Notes under the pieces: generated by a model
The model's database searches: none
The model's input: the letters and a program-made list of their open reading frames with translations, nothing else
Told to the model about the DNA's origin: nothing
Assembly: GCA_900542305.1 (NCBI GenBank)
Contig: UQMU01000027.1
Span: forward strand, 1 to 27,302
Reading direction: 5' to 3'
Source of the DNA: an uncultured Collinsella sp.
GTDB taxonomy: Bacteria > Actinomycetota > Coriobacteriia > Coriobacteriales > Coriobacteriaceae
DNA: 27,302 nt
Position numbers and translations under genes: made by a program
Shown here: piece after piece, positions 18,323-25,688 of the stretch
How the letters are laid out: every line of letters begins with the position of its first letter
Numbering within the stretch: position 1 is the first letter of the stretch

Positions 18323-19063
18323 ATGGCTACCATCGCGATTATCGGTGCGCTCGAAAAAGAGATCATGCAGATTAAGGAAGAGCTGAGCGACGTTTGCGAG
18401 GCACGGGAGGCAGGCTTGACCGTTGTGAGCGGTGAGCTCGACGGCCTGACAGTTGTCGCCACAACGGCGGGCATGGGCACGGTGAACGCCGCCGCTGCAA
18501 CACAGCACCTCATTAGCAAGTATGCTCCGCAGGCTGTTGTGTTTTCGGGCATTGCGGGCGGTTTGAACCCCAAGCTCCATATCGACGACGTGGTCATTGG
18601 CAAACGCCTACGCTATCTGGATACCGATACCGCGCTTATCGCCGAGTCCGCACCGGGGCTCGAGGAGTTTGGCTCGACGCCCGCGCTGGTCGATATTGCC
18701 GCCGACGTGCTTGCTGAGCGTGGGTTTGTTGACGCTTCGAAAAATGCAGTCGCTTCGAACGAGGGCACCAAGCAGTTCCTGGTCGGCACGATTGCCACGG
18801 GTAACCGCTTTGTGACGGGCGCCACCATGCGCAATGACGCTATCGAGGCGACGCATGCCGATTGTGTCGGCATGGAGGGCGCGGCAATTGCCCATGTCGC
18901 AACCAAAAATGGTGTCGATTGCCTGGTGTTGCGCGCTATCAGCGATAATTGTGACGAGGCGTACGATGCAATTTGCGAGCGCGAGTTCGATCTGTTCGAG
19001 TACGCGCGTGTCGCAAGTGACATCACGCTCGATATCGTCCGCCGCATTGCCGCTGCGCAATAG
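18323..19063 (+). CDS. mtnN: 5'-methylthioadenosine / S-adenosylhomocysteine nucleosidase (246 aa)
   Basis: Removes adenine from MTA, SAH and 5'-deoxyadenosine, the last being the by-product of radical SAM enzymes such as PflA encoded just upstream. Landmarks: IAIIGALEKEI with the catalytic Glu near residue 13, TTAGMGTVNAAAATQHLI, VFSGIAGGLNP, and GMEGAAIAHVA ... LVLRAISDNCDE holding the second catalytic Glu and the base-binding Asp. ATG 18323 is preferred to the TTG at 18311; GGGGAA lies just upstream. Length is slightly above E. coli Pfs (232). Confidence 0.94.
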   Translation: MATIAIIGALEKEIMQIKEELSDVCEAREAGLTVVSGELDGLTVVATTAGMGTVNAAAATQHLISKYAPQAVVFSGIAGGLNPKLHIDDVVIGKRLRYLDTDTALIAESAPGLEEFGSTPALVDIAADVLAERGFVDASKNAVASNEGTKQFLVGTIATGNRFVTGATMRNDAIEATHADCVGMEGAAIAHVATKNGVDCLVLRAISDNCDEAYDAICEREFDLFEYARVASDITLDIVRRIAAAQ

Positions 19064-19101
19064 CGCGTCTATTTGTAAGAACCTACGACCAAGGAGTGTC
19101 C

Positions 19102-19692
19102 ATGGCCGATTCCATTAACTACCAGCTTGCCAAGTTCGTCGCAAGCTATGGCAAGGTTTCGCAGATTCCCGAGTCCACCTGCCCCGAGGTGAGCTTTGTC
19201 GGCCGCTCCAACGTGGGCAAGTCGTCGATTATGAACAAGCTTTTTGGCCGCAAGAACCTGGTCAAGGTTTCGAGTACGCCGGGCAAGACGAGCAACATCA
19301 ACTTCTTTGAGGCTGACGATGTGCACTTCGTCGACCTGCCGGGCTACGGTTTCGCCCGTCGTTCCAAGGCCGAACGTGACCGCTGGGCCGAGCTCATTGG
19401 CGACTTCTTCGACTCCGAGCGCAGCTTCAACCTGGTTGTGTCGCTGGTGGACATTCGCCACGACCCCAGTAAACTCGACCATGACATGATCGACTACCTG
19501 CAGGGCAACGAGTTCAACTTTATCGTCTGCCTCACCAAAGCCGACAAGCTCAGCCGCACCCAACAGGCCCGCCAGGCGGCAGCCATCAAGAAGCAGCTCA
19601 ACGTCCCGGCCGAGAACGTAATCATTACAAGCTCCCAGACTGGCACCGGCATCGACGAACTCAAGCGCCGCATCGCCGAAGCCTGCCTCTAG
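19102..19692 (+). CDS. engB: Ribosome-assembly GTPase EngB / YsxC (196 aa)
   Basis: A small GTPase needed for late 50S assembly. G1 is GRSNVGKSS (34-42), the G2 threonine is T59 in STPGKT, G3 is DLPGYG (78-83) and G4 is TKAD (145-148), with ITSSQTGTGIDEL near the end. ATG 19102 has an ideal AAGGAG at 19091-19096. It follows mtnN by 38 bp and is probably co-transcribed with it. The hairpin at 19722 ends the unit. Confidence 0.96.
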   Translation: MADSINYQLAKFVASYGKVSQIPESTCPEVSFVGRSNVGKSSIMNKLFGRKNLVKVSSTPGKTSNINFFEADDVHFVDLPGYGFARRSKAERDRWAELIGDFFDSERSFNLVVSLVDIRHDPSKLDHDMIDYLQGNEFNFIVCLTKADKLSRTQQARQAAAIKKQLNVPAENVIITSSQTGTGIDELKRRIAEACL

Positions 19693-19721
19693 TCAGGGTT
19701 AAACCGTCAAAAGCCCCGTTC

Positions 19722-19773
19722 ATATCACCCCAGTGATAGTTATTGGTAAACTATCACTGGGGTGATATTTTTT
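19722..19773 (+). terminator. 20-bp perfect inverted repeat with T-tract; engB terminator and/or operator of the next cassette
   Basis: Arms 19722-19741 and 19749-19768 are perfectly complementary over 20 bp with a 7-nt loop and end in TTTTTT (19768-19773), so it can terminate engB transcription. The stem is less GC-rich than other terminators here (ATATCACCCCAGTGATAGTT). It ends directly at the TAGGAGG ribosome-binding site of the following gene, and TTGGTA (19743-19748) and TATTTT (19766-19771), 17 bp apart, resemble a promoter inside it. It may therefore also be a regulator binding site. Confidence 0.75.
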
Positions 19774-19784
19774 AGGAGGTCGAT

Positions 19785-20468
19785 ATGGAGCTTTGGCACG
19801 GGTCGGAGGTTGTTGTCGAGCATCCATCGTTGGATAAATGCAGGCAATTCAATGACTATGGGCGCGGGTTTTATTGCACACCGCATGAGGAAATGGCAAT
19901 GGAGTGGGCATGTCGGACCGAGTCTGATGGCATTGCCAATCGATATGAGCTTGATTTAGATGGCCTTGCGATTTTGGATTTGGAATCAGGTGAGTTCTCG
20001 ATTCTCAACTGGCTTGCAATTCTGGCGAATAACAGAGAGTTTAATGTTTCAACGCCAGTAGCACGCGAGGGGCTTCGTTATCTGCTGGATAACTGCCTGA
20101 TTGATATTTCTCCCTATGACGTTATTCGAGGCTATCGTGCAGACGATTCCTATTTCTCGTTTGCAAGACAGTTTGTCAACGGCATGATTTCGCTCAGGCA
20201 ATTGCAGCGCATTATGTTTTTGGGGGATTTGGGCATTCAATATGCGCTTATGAGTGAGCGTGCGTTCTCGGCGATTAAGTTTCGCGATTGGAAGCAGGCC
20301 TCGGGAGCTGAGTTTTATCCCAAACGATTTGAGCGAGAACAGAACGCTCGACGAAAGTACCTGGATACTGTAAACGGATTTGACTCTGATGGTGTCGACA
20401 TTAGGGATTTGATGGCAGGGAGGGTTGATTTAAATGATCCAAGAGTTAACGGATCGTGGGCCGAGTAG
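19785..20468 (+). CDS. DUF3990-type protein, putative ADP-ribosyltransferase-like toxin (227 aa)
   Basis: Resembles the DUF3990 family: N-terminal LWHGS (H5) and NDYGRGFYCTPHEEMAMEWA (23-42), a central DVIRGYRADDSYFSFARQF (112-130), and LGIQYALMSERAFSAIKF (149-166). The HGS and GFY elements parallel the H and Y of the H-Y-E ADP-ribosyltransferase fold; E158 is a possible third residue (inference). Its end overlaps the next gene by 35 bp. Strong TAGGAGG ribosome-binding site. Codon use is visibly more AT-rich than in engB or mtnN, suggesting acquisition. Paired with an HTH protein, it is most simply read as the toxin of a toxin-antitoxin pair. Alternative: another NAD-dependent effector; activity unproven. 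Confidence 0.75.
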   Translation: MELWHGSEVVVEHPSLDKCRQFNDYGRGFYCTPHEEMAMEWACRTESDGIANRYELDLDGLAILDLESGEFSILNWLAILANNREFNVSTPVAREGLRYLLDNCLIDISPYDVIRGYRADDSYFSFARQFVNGMISLRQLQRIMFLGDLGIQYALMSERAFSAIKFRDWKQASGAEFYPKRFEREQNARRKYLDTVNGFDSDGVDIRDLMAGRVDLNDPRVNGSWAE

Positions 20469-21132
20469 GACATACCCCGTCTACTACCTTGAGGATGCAA
20501 TGAACAACCTCGGCGACTGCTTTGACTATGCCGTTAACGATTATGGGGCAGAAGGATCGGAAGTTGCTGAACTCTTTTGCCTGAGCGGCGTAGCCCGCGA
20601 GTTCGAACGCGGCAACGCATGGGTCGTATCGGGAAAATCAGGTGTTGAGCTGTTCGCACTTATCGCCGAAAGGTCGGGATATCAAAGCAGGTCTATACCG
20701 GACCGCACCTATCGTTTTGAGAAGACGCCGGAGTATTGGACAGGCTGGATATTGGCATATCTGCAATGGCGTCTGGGCGAGTCTTTCGAAGACCTGCTGC
20801 ATGTCGTTCCGTTCGATGCGCTGTGCAATATGTATTACCCCTGGCACGAAGCCTCAGAGGAGCGTGTGGCGCGTCTTGTTTGCGATATAGCGAAGAAAAC
20901 ACCTCGTCAAACCAAACTGGCGCTAGCAAGGAAGAGGCTTAAGAAAACCCAGCAAGACCTGGCATACGAATCGGGCGTATCACTCCGCTCAATCCAAATG
21001 TACGAGCAGCGCCAGAGAAACATCAATGAAGCTTCGGTAACAAGCGTAAGAGCCATAGCAAAAGCCCTCCACTGCAACATCGAAGATCTCCTAGAGCCAG
21101 TCTTCGAATACAAAGAAACCAGCGCCGCCTAA
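20434..21132 (+). CDS. XRE-type HTH regulator partnered with the DUF3990 protein (232 aa)
   Basis: The C-terminal domain (about 161-221) is a Cro/CI helix-turn-helix: LALARKRLKKTQQDLAYESGVS, RSIQMYEQRQRNINEA, IAKALHCNIEDLLEP. The N-terminal 150 residues are not a common named domain to me; they contain DYAVNDYGAEGSEVAELF, SGVAREFERGN and PEYWTGWILAYLQWRLGESF, a Trp/Tyr-rich segment I recall from HTH proteins beside DUF3990 genes in gut Firmicutes. It starts inside the upstream gene (35-bp overlap, GGCAGGGAGGG before ATG 20434), so translation is coupled. Probable antitoxin/autorepressor: the N-terminal part may bind the toxin and the HTH the palindrome at 19722-19768. Relatively AT-rich, especially the last third. 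Confidence 0.75.
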   Translation: MIQELTDRGPSRTYPVYYLEDAMNNLGDCFDYAVNDYGAEGSEVAELFCLSGVAREFERGNAWVVSGKSGVELFALIAERSGYQSRSIPDRTYRFEKTPEYWTGWILAYLQWRLGESFEDLLHVVPFDALCNMYYPWHEASEERVARLVCDIAKKTPRQTKLALARKRLKKTQQDLAYESGVSLRSIQMYEQRQRNINEASVTSVRAIAKALHCNIEDLLEPVFEYKETSAA

Positions 21133-21270
21133 ACCAAGCACACAGCCGATGCCCGCCTCTAGGAAGTGCTCCAGCCTAGCAAGAGCCCCTACCAATAAAA
21201 AGCCAAACTATCAGCCCGGCGACTTTCCAGAGCGTAGGTCCCTGTAGCCGCCGCCGGCGAAGTTAACATA

Positions 21271-21397
21271 GGGGAGGCCAGGGGGCTTTGCCCCCAAATC
21301 TTTCCGCAGGACGGCAGGACCCCCGCCGCACGAAGTGCGCAGCGGGGGTCCTGCCATGTCCGAGGACGATTTGGGGGCAAAGCCCCCTGGCCTCCCC
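21271..21397. repeat. nested inverted repeat 2 (outer 30 bp perfect, inner 14 bp perfect)
   Basis: Outer arms 21271-21300 and 21368-21397 are perfectly complementary. Inner arms 21313-21326 and 21342-21355 are also perfect, with a GCAC/GTGC tip. The internal-loop strands are 12 nt each: 21301-21312 and 21356-21367. The complement of the latter is GTCCTCGGACAT, identical to a loop strand of the element at 9993-10115; the complement of the former is GTCCTGCGGAAA, close to its other strand. Stem sequences are unrelated. It lies between the convergent HTH and thrB genes. A weaker outermost pairing, CCTGTAG (21241-21247) with CTACAGG (21419-21425), reaches into the thrB stop. Confidence 0.92.
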
Positions 21398-21418
21398 GGC
21401 GAGTATACGGGACGGCGA

Positions 21419-22300
21419 CTACAGGTATTCGATCTGGGCGCCTTCCGTGTCGCACGTCAGAATGTGCGTGTCACACTTGGGGAACTGTTCACGCAGCTTG
21501 ACCTGTAGGAACTTTGCCACGATGGTGTCGTCAGTCACGGCCATGAGGGTCGAGCCGGAGCCACTGATCCAGATGGTCTTGGCGCCTCCGTTAAGGCAGG
21601 TGTCGCGCACGGCGTTGTAGTCGGGAATCAGACGGCGACGATAGGGTTCCTGGATGCGGTCGTCATTGGCGGCGGCAATCAGGTCGAGGTCACCAGTCTC
21701 CAAGCCGCGCGTCATGCCGGCGATGCGGCCCATCTGCCACACGGCGGTGGAGAGTGGAATCTCCTGCGGCACAACCTTGCGCGCCTCGCTCGTATGCACC
21801 TCGTAGGGCGGAATCACGGTAATAAAACGCAGGCGATCGCTCACCTCGTAGCGCAGGCACTGGGGGAGCGAATCGGTCGGCGTAAAGGAACAGACGGCGC
21901 CGCCCAGGATAGCGGGGGCGACGTTATCGGGATGGCCCTCGACTTCGGTGGCAATGCGAACCAGCTCGGCGCGGTCGACGGTGTGGCCTGTCAGTGCGGC
22001 GGCGGCCATAATGCCGGCGACGACGCAGGTGGAGCTGGAGCCCAGGCCGCGGGCGACGGGCACGTCGGTCTGGATGTCGATGGCAACGGGAAAAGCCGGC
22101 TCGCCCCATGCAGCCAGTGCATCGACAAAGCTCACGTAGACCAGGTTGTTCTCGTTTTGGAACTCCTCGGGGCATCCGGTGATGGTAAGTTTGTCGGTGC
22201 GCTCGAAGGTGAAGTGCGAGTAGAGGCTGACGGCCATGCCGAGGGTATCGTAGCCGATGCCTAGGTTTGCGCTTGTTGCTGGGACGGTGATCTTGATCAT
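21419..22300 (-). CDS. thrB: Homoserine kinase (293 aa)
   Basis: A GHMP-family kinase that phosphorylates homoserine for threonine synthesis. The N-terminal VPATSANLGIGYDTLGMAVSLY and the phosphate-binding PVARGLGSSST (81-91) are characteristic, with HPDNVAPAILGG and WISGSGSTLMA later. The start has GGAGG on the minus strand about 6 nt upstream. It is downstream of thrC on the same strand, but 204 bp apart with a nested inverted repeat between them, unlike the tight thrCB coupling seen elsewhere. Confidence 0.95.
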   Translation of the reverse strand: MIKITVPATSANLGIGYDTLGMAVSLYSHFTFERTDKLTITGCPEEFQNENNLVYVSFVDALAAWGEPAFPVAIDIQTDVPVARGLGSSSTCVVAGIMAAAALTGHTVDRAELVRIATEVEGHPDNVAPAILGGAVCSFTPTDSLPQCLRYEVSDRLRFITVIPPYEVHTSEARKVVPQEIPLSTAVWQMGRIAGMTRGLETGDLDLIAAANDDRIQEPYRRRLIPDYNAVRDTCLNGGAKTIWISGSGSTLMAVTDDTIVAKFLQVKLREQFPKCDTHILTCDTEGAQIEYL

Positions 22301-22313
22301 GTGAGTCCTCCTG

Positions 22314-22425
22314 GCGTGCCTGGCTGTTTAGTTCGCTGCTCGGGCAGTCCTGCGCAAGACGGAAAGCACATTAAGTGCTTTCCTTTGCGTGCGGAACTCG
22401 CGATGAACTAAACAGCCAGGCACGC
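22314..22425. repeat. nested inverted repeat 3 in the thrB leader (outer 21 bp, inner 9 bp)
   Basis: Outer arms 22314-22334 and 22405-22425 are perfectly complementary; inner arms 22361-22369 and 22375-22383 are perfect, and GCGCAA/TTGCGT extends the inner stem. The loop strands hold CTCGGGCA (left) and GTGCGGAACTCGCGAT (right), which loosely resemble the loop boxes of elements 1 and 2. It ends 13 bp before the thrB start, next to the ribosome-binding site, so a transcript from thrC must pass through it. Confidence 0.88.
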
Positions 22426-22471
22426 TGTGTGCGTTCGTCATCATCCCGGGGGTTATCTGATGGAAGAAGGT

Positions 22472-22491
22472 GCGCCGGCTTTCGCCGGCGC
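22472..22491 (-). terminator. GC hairpin after thrC
   Basis: GCGCCGGC (22472-22479) pairs with GCCGGCGC (22484-22491) around TTTC, 13 bp after the thrC stop. On the minus strand it is followed by ACCTTCTTCC, with no good U-run, so it is at best a weak terminator or an mRNA-stabilising hairpin between thrC and thrB. Confidence 0.55.
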
Positions 22492-22504
22492 TTAATAAGG
22501 GGTT

Positions 22505-24022
22505 TTAGTTGGAAGCCATCTTTTTTGCTGCAGACTCTACGTAGTTGGCCATGTCGGCTACGTCGCAGACGTCTTCGAAGCGGACGGGCTTGGACTCGAG
22601 TTCGGCGAGCTGGGCTGGGGCGACCGTGTTGGTTGCCTGCTCGAGCACGCGCATGGCCTCAAAGTCGTCCTCGGGAACATCGAGGCCCAGGGCATCGCAG
22701 CAGGCGCGCGGGAACTTGTAGGGGCTGGCGGTCGAAAGCAGCACGCGGGCCTTGGCGCCCTCGGTGGGGGCGACCTGCTCAAAGACGTGATAGCCGCAAG
22801 CGGTGTGCGGGTCGATCACGTAGCCGTTGGCATCCCAGCAGCTCTTGATGGCGGCGCGAACCTCGTCCTCGCTGGCCCAGCCGCAGCCAAATACGCTCTG
22901 GATCTTGGCCAGCAGCTCGGCAGGCACCTCGTAGCGACCGGTCTGGGCAAGCTGCTCCATAAGGCCGGCAACGAGCTCGCAGTCGCCGTCGGACAGGAAG
23001 TAGAGCATGCGCTCCAGATTAGAGCTAATAAGGATGTCCATCGACGGCGAAATGGTCGTGAAGAACGGACGGTTGCGGTCGTAGACGCCGGTGGTCAGGA
23101 AGTCAGCGAGCACGTTGTTCTTGTCGCTGGCCACGACGAGTTTGGCGACGGGCAGACCCATGCGCTTGGCGTAGTAGCCGGCCAGGATATCGCCAAAGTT
23201 GCCGGTCGGTACGCAGAACTCCACGGCATCGCCGGCCTCGATGGCGCCGGCGCGCAGCAGCTGCGCATAGGCGGCAAAGTAGTAGACGACCTGCGGCACC
23301 AGGCGGCCGACGTTGATGGAGTTGGCGCTCGAAAGCACGGTGCCGGCGGCCTCCAGGCGCTCGGCCAGCTCCTTATCGGCAAAGATGCGCTTGACGGCAC
23401 TCTGGGCGTCGTCGAAGTTGCCGCGGATGCCGCAGACGGCGACGTTGCCGCCCTCCTGCGTGGACATCTGCAGATTCTGCACGCGGCTGACCTTGCCCTC
23501 GGGATAAAAGACGGTGATGCCCGTGCCCGGGGCGTCGGCAAAGCCGGCGAGTGCTGCCTTGCCTGTGTCGCCCGACGTGGCGGTGACGATCATGATGCGC
23601 TCGGCGCCGCCGTCCTTGGCGGAAGTGCGGGCCATCAAGCGGGGGAGCATCTGCAGGGCGACGTCCTTGAAGGCGCTCGTGGGACCGCCAAAGAGCTCCA
23701 TCACATAGGTCTGAGGGGCGTCAGCGCCCGGCGCAGCGTCGAGTTTGACGAGCGGCGTAACCTCTTCACTCGCGAACGTGCCGCGGTATGCCTCGTCGAC
23801 ACACGCCGAAATTTCTTCGGCCGTGTAATCATTCAGTAACATTCCCAACACATCTTGAGCGATTTCAAAGTACGATTTATCTGCAAGCGAGCTGATATCG
23901 ACCTGTTGGGTGCCGAGCTCGTCCGAGACAAACAAACCCCCGTCGGGAGCGATGCCGGTACGGATTGCCACCTTACTTGAGCACGATAAAGTGCGTCCTC
24001 GTGTACTATGATAAGTTCCCAT
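22505..24022 (-). CDS. thrC: Threonine synthase (505 aa)
   Basis: A PLP enzyme that converts O-phosphohomoserine to threonine. The N-terminal YHSTRGRTLSCSSKVAIRTGIAPDGGLFV region is typical; the PLP lysine is K119 in GGPTSAFKDVALQML; ATSGDTGKAALAGF binds phosphate. This is the long form of about 500 residues. ATG 24022 is chosen rather than the frame opening at 24067: it gives the family N-terminus and GAGGAG lies 9 nt upstream. Divergent from lysC, sharing a roughly 100-bp control region with it. Confidence 0.95.
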   Translation of the reverse strand: MGTYHSTRGRTLSCSSKVAIRTGIAPDGGLFVSDELGTQQVDISSLADKSYFEIAQDVLGMLLNDYTAEEISACVDEAYRGTFASEEVTPLVKLDAAPGADAPQTYVMELFGGPTSAFKDVALQMLPRLMARTSAKDGGAERIMIVTATSGDTGKAALAGFADAPGTGITVFYPEGKVSRVQNLQMSTQEGGNVAVCGIRGNFDDAQSAVKRIFADKELAERLEAAGTVLSSANSINVGRLVPQVVYYFAAYAQLLRAGAIEAGDAVEFCVPTGNFGDILAGYYAKRMGLPVAKLVVASDKNNVLADFLTTGVYDRNRPFFTTISPSMDILISSNLERMLYFLSDGDCELVAGLMEQLAQTGRYEVPAELLAKIQSVFGCGWASEDEVRAAIKSCWDANGYVIDPHTACGYHVFEQVAPTEGAKARVLLSTASPYKFPRACCDALGLDVPEDDFEAMRVLEQATNTVAPAQLAELESKPVRFEDVCDVADMANYVESAAKKMASN

Positions 24023-24126
24023 ATAACACTGCTCCTCGGATGCCTTGGTCCCAATCGGTGAAACCATGGTATCAGAGCGCGCAAAATAGGTTCGCAGAGG
24101 CTTTTTAGAAAGGTAACCTCCAGCCC

Positions 24127-25515
24127 ATGATTAAGATTGCCAAGTTTGGCGGCTCGTCGGTCGCCGACGCCGAACACTTCAAAAAGATCAAGGCCATCGT
24201 CGACGCCGACCCTGCCCGCCGTTTTGTGGTGGTTTCCGCCTGCGGCCGCCGCTTTAAGGGCGACACCAAGGTGACCGACCTGCTCTATCTGGTCAATGCG
24301 CACGTTAAGTACCACGTGTCGTGTGAGGAGCTGCTCGAGGACATCGGCCAGCGCTATTTTGATATCGCTGATGAGTTGGAGCTCACCTATCCCATCCGTG
24401 AGGAGTTCGCGGCCTTTGCCGAGCGCGCCCGCTCGGGCGGCTACTCCACCGAGGAGCTTGTGAGCCGTGGCGAGTACTTTACCGCTCGCCTGATGGCTGA
24501 GTACCTGGGCCTACCGTTCCTGGACGCCGCGACGGTTGTGGCGTTCCATCACGACGGTACGCTCAGCATGAATCGCACCTCCGAGCTGGTGCAGGAGTAT
24601 GGCCAGCAGGGCGGCTTCGTTATGCCTGGCTTCTACGGCGCGACGCGCGAGGGCCAGATCAAGCTGCTCGATCGAGGCGGTGGCGATATCTCGGGCTCGA
24701 TCTTGGCCAAGTGCCTGGGCGCCGACCTGTACGAGAACTGGACCGACGTCTCGGGCTTCTATTCTGCCGATCCGCGTATTGTTCCCGAGGCTCAGCCCAT
24801 TGCGCGCGTTACCTACGAGGAGCTGCGCGAGCTTTCGTACATGGGCGCAAGCGTCCTGCACGAGGAGGCCGTGTTCCCCGTGCGCGAGGCGGGTATTCCG
24901 CTGGTCATCAAGAACACCAATGCGCCGCAGGACCCCGGTACCATCATTAGCGAGACGGCTGATGAGGGCGAGGCGGAGCCCATCATTACCGGCGTGACCG
25001 GCAAGCGCGGCTTTGTCGCCATCAACGTTGCCCGCGACCGCACCAAGCCCCGCGTTGGCTTTATGCGCCGTGCGCTTTCGGTGTTCGAACGCTATGACGT
25101 TTCCGTCGAGCACATGCCCACCGGTGTCGACCGTTTTGGCGCCGTGGTGCAGGAGCAGGACGTGCACGATTCGCTGTACTCGCTCGTTGGTGACATTCAG
25201 CAGGAGGTCGAGCCGCTCGAGATCGAGGTTGTCGAGGGTCTGGCGCTCATCGCGACCGTCGGCCGTAACCTGCGCGGTCGTGCAGGCATCTCGGGCCACC
25301 TGTTTGGCATGCTTGGCCAGGCCGGCGTGAGCGTGCGCATGATTTCGCAGAGCTGTGACGAGATCAATATCATTATCGGTGTCGAGGAGAAGGACTTCGA
25401 CCTTGCGATTCGGACCATTTACCGTGCCTTCTCCGATGAGAACGGCATTGTGAAGGTCTCCGATCTGGAGGCTCCCGCGCCGGCCGATCCCACCCTGGCC
25501 GCGCTCAAAAAGTAG
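24127..25515 (+). CDS. lysC: Aspartate kinase, single-function (462 aa)
   Basis: First step of the aspartate pathway. KFGGSSVAD (6-14), GDTKVTDLL, ELVSRGE and DRGGGDISGSILAKCLGAD are catalytic-domain landmarks, and two ACT domains follow (about 300-462), implying feedback control by lysine and/or threonine. No homoserine dehydrogenase domain is fused. It is divergent from thrC and upstream of asd (gap 173 bp with a hairpin and a promoter candidate). Confidence 0.96.
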   Translation: MIKIAKFGGSSVADAEHFKKIKAIVDADPARRFVVVSACGRRFKGDTKVTDLLYLVNAHVKYHVSCEELLEDIGQRYFDIADELELTYPIREEFAAFAERARSGGYSTEELVSRGEYFTARLMAEYLGLPFLDAATVVAFHHDGTLSMNRTSELVQEYGQQGGFVMPGFYGATREGQIKLLDRGGGDISGSILAKCLGADLYENWTDVSGFYSADPRIVPEAQPIARVTYEELRELSYMGASVLHEEAVFPVREAGIPLVIKNTNAPQDPGTIISETADEGEAEPIITGVTGKRGFVAINVARDRTKPRVGFMRRALSVFERYDVSVEHMPTGVDRFGAVVQEQDVHDSLYSLVGDIQQEVEPLEIEVVEGLALIATVGRNLRGRAGISGHLFGMLGQAGVSVRMISQSCDEINIIIGVEEKDFDLAIRTIYRAFSDENGIVKVSDLEAPAPADPTLAALKK

Positions 25516-25525
25516 CGACTGCTCG

Positions 25526-25557
25526 GTAGATTTTTGGGTCATGTCTCAAAAATCTAC
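25526..25557. repeat. AT-rich 11-bp hairpin after lysC
   Basis: GTAGATTTTTG (25526-25536) and CAAAAATCTAC (25547-25557) are perfect arms around a 10-nt loop. It starts 11 bp after the lysC stop. With no T-tract after it, it is not an ordinary terminator. It is followed by a GTTTC-rich run (25566-25587). Confidence 0.7.
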
Positions 25558-25590
25558 GGCGGGGCGTTTCGTTTCGGTTTCGTTTCGACG

Positions 25591-25617
25591 GGGCGGGTTT
25601 CATGCCCGCCCTGTTCT
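25591..25617 (+). terminator. terminator between lysC and asd
   Basis: GGGCGGG (25591-25597) and CCCGCCC (25605-25611) with a TTTCATG loop are followed by TGTTCT. Plausible end of the lysC transcript. Confidence 0.55.
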
Positions 25618-25625
25618 TGTATAAA
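25598..25625 (+). promoter_or_regulatory. candidate asd promoter
   Basis: TTTCAT (25598-25603) and TATAAA (25620-25625), 16 bp apart, lie 64 bp before the asd start. The -35 box falls in the loop of the preceding hairpin, so ending lysC and starting asd share the same bases. Confidence 0.4.
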
Positions 25626-25688
25626 CTGGCAACAATAATCGGCCTGCTCGGCGTGCGGGCAAAAGCCACAACCTTTAAAGGGGGAAGC

